This document shows, in pieces, positions 35,033-39,625 of a stretch of DNA of 39,625 nt; position 1 is the first letter of the stretch; each line of letters opens with the position of its first letter. The stretch covers positions 1 to 39,625 of the forward strand of contig SYEK01000009.1 in the NCBI GenBank assembly GCA_005800815.1, in the 5' to 3' direction. A model generated the notes under the pieces. That model was given only the letters and a program-made list of their open reading frames with translations. It was not told the DNA's origin and made no database searches. Both the position numbers and the translations under genes were made by a program. The stretch is from Actinomycetota bacterium. GTDB lineage: Bacteria; Actinomycetota; Actinomycetes; Nanopelagicales; Nanopelagicaceae.

Positions 35033-36066
35033 TTGAGCCGATCATCTTAGGTATCGAGACATCCTGCGATGAGAGCGCAGTTGGCATCGTTCGGGGACGC
35101 ACCTTGTTGGCCAACGTCATTGCATCAAGTGTCGAAGAGCATGCGCGTTTCGGTGGCGTCGTACCTGAGATCGCCAGCCGTGCTCATTTAGAGGCGATGA
35201 TTCCAACGATTAGGCAGGCACTCCAAGATGCCAAGATCTCACTCTCAGATATCGATGCAGTTGCCGTCACGGCAGGTCCGGGCCTCATCGGTGCCTTGTT
35301 GGTGGGTGTCGGAGCGGGCGCGGGATTAGCCCTTGGCTTGGATCGACCGATCTTTGCAGTTAATCACTTGGCGGCCCACATCAGCGTTGATGCACTCACA
35401 CATTCTCAAAGCTTGCAGCCAACAATCGCACTGCTTGTCAGTGGTGGACACTCCTCACTCCTACAAGTTGATGACATCACCGCATCGATCACACAACTTG
35501 GTGCAACGATGGATGATGCCGCAGGTGAGGCATTCGACAAGATTGCCCGCTTGATGAAGTTAGGTTTTCCAGGTGGTCCTGCTATCGATGCACTGGCCAC
35601 AGGGGCAGATGAGTGCGCCATTGATTTTCCCCGCGGGCTGACAACAAGTGGTGACTGGCAGAGCCGTCCATTTGATTTTTCATTCTCAGGATTGAAAACT
35701 GCAGTAGCCAGATACATAGAGGCCACACCTGATTACACGAGGGCAGATGTAGCGGCTAGCTTCCAAGAGGCGATCGTGGATGTTCTCCTTCTTAAATCAG
35801 TGGCTGCATGTAAAAGCACAGGGATCGATTCATTGGTGATCGCCGGTGGGGTCGCAGCGAACTCTCGTCTTCGAGCCCTGGCCCAGCAGCGCTGTGACAA
35901 GGCCGGTATTCACCTAGCGATCCCGGCCCCTGGCCTATGTACCGATAACGGGGCGATGGTCGCGGCCCTGGGCTCCTTGATGGTCTTGGCCGGGCGCTCT
36001 GCCAGCCCTATCGCCTTTGAGGCCGACTCCAGCCTGCCCGTTGACGTGCTCAGTCTTCTCTCCTAG
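35029..36066 (+). CDS. tsaD: tRNA t6A biosynthesis threonylcarbamoyltransferase TsaD
   Basis: TsaD transfers the threonylcarbamoyl group to A37 of tRNAs reading ANN codons. It begins [13 protein letters not shown], has [11 protein letters not shown], and carries the metal-binding N-H-L-A-A-H motif and the late [10 protein letters not shown]. The product is 345 aa. It overlaps rimI by four bases and is the last gene before the groES promoter. Confidence 0.95.
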   Translation: MIEPIILGIETSCDESAVGIVRGRTLLANVIASSVEEHARFGGVVPEIASRAHLEAMIPTIRQALQDAKISLSDIDAVAVTAGPGLIGALLVGVGAGAGLALGLDRPIFAVNHLAAHISVDALTHSQSLQPTIALLVSGGHSSLLQVDDITASITQLGATMDDAAGEAFDKIARLMKLGFPGGPAIDALATGADECAIDFPRGLTTSGDWQSRPFDFSFSGLKTAVARYIEATPDYTRADVAASFQEAIVDVLLLKSVAACKSTGIDSLVIAGGVAANSRLRALAQQRCDKAGIHLAIPAPGLCTDNGAMVAALGSLMVLAGRSASPIAFEADSSLPVDVLSLLS

Positions 36067-36071
36067 CCGAT

Positions 36072-36101
36072 TTGCCCTAAGGGAATAGCCCCTAATACCC
36101 T
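36072..36101 (+). promoter_or_regulatory. Promoter of groES-groEL
   Basis: TTGCCC (36072-36077) and TACCCT (36096-36101) are 18 bases apart. Transcription would start near 36108, inside the adjacent CIRCE element, the usual geometry for HrcA repression. Confidence 0.65.
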
Positions 36102-36106
36102 TGGCG

Positions 36107-36133
36107 TTAGCACTCACGGGCCCACACTGCTAA
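36107..36133 (+). promoter_or_regulatory. CIRCE operator (HrcA binding site), imperfect right arm
   Basis: The left arm TTAGCACTC (36107-36115) is a perfect match to the CIRCE consensus. After a nine-base spacer the right arm reads CACTGCTAA (36125-36133) against the consensus GAGTGCTAA, with two mismatches. The position between the -10 box and groES is typical. HrcA bound here would block transcription, with relief on heat shock. No HrcA gene is in the window. Confidence 0.85.
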
Positions 36134-36174
36134 GGGGCCTGAACGAGGAAAACAACGTATAAGAGGAGCAATAA

Positions 36175-36462
36175 ATGGCAATTAAGCCACTAGAAGATCG
36201 CATCGTCATTAAGACCAGTGAGGCCGAGACAACTACGGCATCGGGTCTTGTCATCCCAGATACAGCAAAAGAGAAGCCACAAGAGGGAGTAGTGATCGCC
36301 GTTGGACCAGGTCGCTTTGATGATGGTGTTCGCGTTCCCATGGATGTCAAAGTCGGCGACGTTGTTCTCTACAGCAAGTACGGCGGAACTGAGATCAAGC
36401 ATGGTGGAGATGACCTGCTTGTGCTCTCGGCCCGTGACATTCTCGCTGTGATCGTGAAGTAA
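36175..36462 (+). CDS. groES: Co-chaperonin GroES
   Basis: GroES caps the GroEL ring. The 95 aa protein begins [10 protein letters not shown] and contains the mobile loop around residues 16-33 (including T-T-A-S-G-L-V-I-P) and [21 protein letters not shown] precedes the ATG. It is followed by groEL with no gap. Confidence 0.96.
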   Translation: MAIKPLEDRIVIKTSEAETTTASGLVIPDTAKEKPQEGVVIAVGPGRFDDGVRVPMDVKVGDVVLYSKYGGTEIKHGGDDLLVLSARDILAVIVK

Positions 36463-38097
<1,635 letters not shown>

Positions 38098-38106
38098 GGA
38101 GTGAAG

Positions 38107-38146
38107 TAAGTAAGGCCCCGCAGTTCTTTCTGCGGGGCCTTACTTA
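38107..38146. terminator. Long palindromic terminator between convergent groEL and whiB
   Basis: TAAGTAAGGCCCCGCAG (38107-38123) pairs perfectly with the complementary arm at 38130-38146 around a TTCTTT loop, a 17-base-pair stem. It lies between two genes that converge, so it can serve both strands. There is no long T-run on either side, but a short T-rich segment follows on the + strand. Confidence 0.85.
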
Positions 38147-38180
38147 TCTATCTCTTTCAACTCAGGAGGCGAGTTAAAAT

Positions 38181-38483
38181 CTATGAGGCGTGATGTATGT
38201 CAGAGGCACTCTCTTTATTGATCAACGCCAGACGATCATCCTCTGATAGACCGCCCCAAATTCCATAAGGCTCTTGCACGGCCAGGGCGTGCTCCCGACA
38301 TGCTGCAATCACAGGACAGCTGGCACAGATCGCCTTGGCGCTATTTTCACGATTGCGCCTGCGAGGACCGCGCTCTCCATCTGGATGGAAAAACATCTCA
38401 GCGGGCAGATCGCGACATGCACCTTGGTACTGCCACTCCCATTCATCTGCAACGGGGCGGGGTAAGCGTGATAATTCAGCCAT
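38181..38483 (-). CDS. WhiB-family iron-sulfur transcription factor (WhiB3/WhiD-like)
   Basis: WhiB proteins are actinobacterial [4Fe-4S] regulators that bind the main sigma factor. Cysteines C23, C53, C56 and C62 form the C-x29-C-x2-C-x5-C cluster ligands. The G-I-W-G-G turn (74-78) and basic R-R-R-N-R segment are present. The segment F-F-H-P-D-G-E-R-G resembles the WhiB3/WhiD branch. In mycobacteria whiB3 also lies beside groEL1, which supports this. The ATG at 38483 gives 100 aa; the frame is open for 14 further codons upstream, but the promoter falls there. It has no ribosome binding site and is probably leaderless. Confidence 0.9.
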   Translation of the reverse strand: MAELSRLPRPVADEWEWQYQGACRDLPAEMFFHPDGERGPRRRNRENSAKAICASCPVIAACREHALAVQEPYGIWGGLSEDDRLALINKESASDIHHAS

Positions 38484-38489
38484 GGCAAT

Positions 38490-38518
38490 ACTGTACAACC
38501 GCGCCATAGGTTGTTCAA
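38490..38518 (-). promoter_or_regulatory. whiB promoter, leaderless
   Basis: On the minus strand TTGAAC (38518-38513) and TACAGT (38495-38490) are exactly 17 bases apart, and the whiB ATG follows the -10 box after six bases. This predicts an mRNA beginning at or next to the start codon. The -35 box is part of a TTGAACAA repeat, which could let a regulator occlude it. Confidence 0.65.
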
Positions 38519-38544
38519 GTACCAACGCTTCAAAACTTGTTCAA
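38491..38544. repeat. Three related TTGWACAR boxes in the whiB-merR intergenic region
   Basis: Read on the minus strand, TTGAACAA occurs at 38544-38537 and again at 38518-38511, and TTGTACAG occurs at 38498-38491. The spacing is 26 and 20 bases. The boxes overlap the -35 and -10 of whiB and lie about 50-100 bases before the divergent MerR-type gene. They are candidate operators for that regulator; this is inference. Confidence 0.45.
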
Positions 38545-38593
38545 AGGGCGTTTTGGGGTGGTGAGATAGGCCACTTAGCGCAACGATAGGCAC

Positions 38594-39478
38594 ATGGCCA
38601 AGCAAGAGGAGCTCCTGACGGTGGCAGCGGTCGCTCGGCGCTTGGGCGTGGCAGCGGCAACGCTTCGCACCTGGGATAGGCGCTATGGCCTTGGCCCATC
38701 GAGCCATCAGGCTGGGGCGCATCGGCGCTACCGCCCTCTTGATCTGGCCCGCCTGATGCTCATGCGCCGGTTGATATCAACGGGTGTGGCTCCGGCCGAT
38801 GCGGCAGAGCAGGCCAAAGGCTACAAAGGTAAATTGCGCATGGAAGAGGTCGCCTACGAGTTTGCATCACGTGATGATCTCGTTCAAGGTATTTATAAAG
38901 CGGCCAACAACTTTGACACAGTTTTTATCCAGGCGCAGCTGCGCAAAGATCTACAGACACACGGTGTGGTCTCCACATGGTCAGAGGTGATAGCCCCGGT
39001 CCTCTATCTCGTTGGAAAAAGTTGGGAGGAGACAGAGGAGGGAATTGAGGTAGAGCATCTATTGACTGAGGTCATCAAGAGTGTCTTGCGCGAGTCAGTG
39101 AGCGCAGTTGAGCTATCACAGAGCTCTCGGCCCGTAGTGCTTGCCGCAGTAGGAGCAGAGATCCACGTCCTGGCTCTGCATGCATTAGCCGCTGCCCTTG
39201 CAGAAAGAGATATTCGAACACATTTCTTGGGCTCGCGAACACCTGTGCAGGCTCTGCACGCCATCATCACACGCTCTGCACCGCCGGCAATATTTCTGTG
39301 GGCTCAACTCTCCCAAAACGCACGCCCTGAATACTTCCGAGACCTACCCAAAGTTCGCCCTGCACCACGGATAGTGCTGGGTGGACCGGGGTGGGATCAA
39401 GATGAGTGCGCAGGTGTCGCCTTTGCCCATGATCTTAGCCAGGCATGCCTTGAGATCGAGTATGCAGTAGGGCTTTAA
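38594..39478 (+). CDS. MerR-family regulator with CarH/LitR-like cobalamin-binding domain
   Basis: The 294 aa protein has an N-terminal MerR winged helix (about 5-75; L-T-V-A-A-V-A-R-R-L-G-V then R-T-W-D-R-R-Y-G-L). A helical B12-binding-2-like domain follows (about 93-170). It carries W144-x9-E154-H155, the W-x9-EH signature of adenosylcobalamin photoreceptors CarH/LitR. The Rossmann-like domain has E189-x-H191, fitting the lower axial histidine, although the following glycine of the ExHxxG pattern is alanine. Such proteins repress in the dark and fall apart in light, often controlling carotenoid genes. It is divergent from whiB. The ribosome binding site is weak (GATAGG). A non-cobalamin relative remains possible. 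Confidence 0.8.
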   Translation: MAKQEELLTVAAVARRLGVAAATLRTWDRRYGLGPSSHQAGAHRRYRPLDLARLMLMRRLISTGVAPADAAEQAKGYKGKLRMEEVAYEFASRDDLVQGIYKAANNFDTVFIQAQLRKDLQTHGVVSTWSEVIAPVLYLVGKSWEETEEGIEVEHLLTEVIKSVLRESVSAVELSQSSRPVVLAAVGAEIHVLALHALAAALAERDIRTHFLGSRTPVQALHAIITRSAPPAIFLWAQLSQNARPEYFRDLPKVRPAPRIVLGGPGWDQDECAGVAFAHDLSQACLEIEYAVGL

Positions 39479-39625
39479 AGGCCCATCATGTCCTTGACTC
39501 TGGTAGGGCTACTCCTTTAGCCTTTTATAATTACTCTCCCTTTGCACCCTGCGATAGGGCAAAGGCCGCATCGGGTGATAAGGAGTGGCAGATAAAGACT
39601 CATCGCCTCCTGCATCTTCTTGTCC
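39479..39625 (+). other. Terminal region: weak terminator, promoter and possible start of next gene
   Basis: AGGGCT (39505-39510) and AGCCTT (39519-39524) can pair with one G-U around eight bases, followed by TTATAATT, a weak terminator for the MerR gene. TTGACT (39494-39499) and TAGCCT (39518-39523), 18 bases apart, form a good promoter pair. A perfect TATAAT at 39526-39531 is 26 bases from TTGACT. AAGGAG at 39580-39585 runs into GTG 39585, from which the frame stays open for 13 codons to the window end. Too little is visible to name a product. Confidence 0.35.

Noticed and set aside
39494-39531. Perfect TATAAT paired with TTGACT as a promoter
   Set aside because: The spacing is 26 bases, too long. 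TAGCCT at 18 bases from TTGACT is a better partner.

Overview
The window is a stretch of a compact actinobacterial chromosome. The evidence is a WhiB iron-sulfur regulator next to groEL, the tsaD-groES-groEL-whiB order known from mycobacteria, a histidine-tailed GroEL of the GroEL1 type, short zinc-type S14, and promoters with TANNNT -10 boxes, some of them only 6-7 bases before the start codon. Base composition is mid-range rather than the high GC of streptomycetes, and genes abut or overlap almost everywhere. This fits a streamlined, possibly freshwater, lineage such as Nanopelagicales; that placement is inference. No gap exceeds 200 bases, and no rRNA, tRNA, CRISPR array or transposase was seen.

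Layout: (1) 1-11880, the end of rpsJ, then the S10/spc ribosomal protein run rplC to rplO, followed by secY, adk and map. (2) 11978-16272, a four-gene transport cassette: a tripartite tricarboxylate-type transporter (TctC, TctB, TctA) plus an MFS permease, placed between map and infA. (3) 16462-19897, infA-rpmJ-rpsM-rpsK-rpsD-rpoA-rplQ, with two structured leaders and a terminator-like hairpin at the end. (4) 19967-27110, truA, then rplM-rpsI from a clear promoter, then amino-sugar and cell-wall precursor genes glmM and glmS, a PAP2 phosphatase, acpS and alr. (5) 27186-33508, a second import cassette: a complete branched-chain-amino-acid-type (HAAT) ABC transporter whose binding protein is translationally coupled to a secreted alpha/beta hydrolase, closed by a strong terminator. 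(6) 33592-36066, tsaE-tsaB-rimI-tsaD (t6A tRNA modification and ribosomal acetylation). (7) 36072-38097, groES-groEL behind a promoter overlapped by a CIRCE operator. (8) 38181-39478, divergent whiB and a MerR-family gene whose C-terminal half carries the W-x9-EH signature of the B12-dependent photoreceptor repressors CarH/LitR. The last 147 bases hold a promoter-like region and perhaps the start of another gene.

Most of the window is growth machinery: ribosome, RNA polymerase alpha, Sec translocon, methionine aminopeptidase, tRNA modification, chaperonins and peptidoglycan precursors. Two uptake cassettes sit at junctions of this conserved order (map/infA and alr/tsaE). The more unusual features are the putative light/B12 regulator beside whiB with three related TTGWACAR boxes, the importer-coupled secreted hydrolase, a degenerate ABC signature in LivG, a two-cysteine module at the N terminus of TctC, and unassigned structured leaders before rpsH, infA and rpsM.
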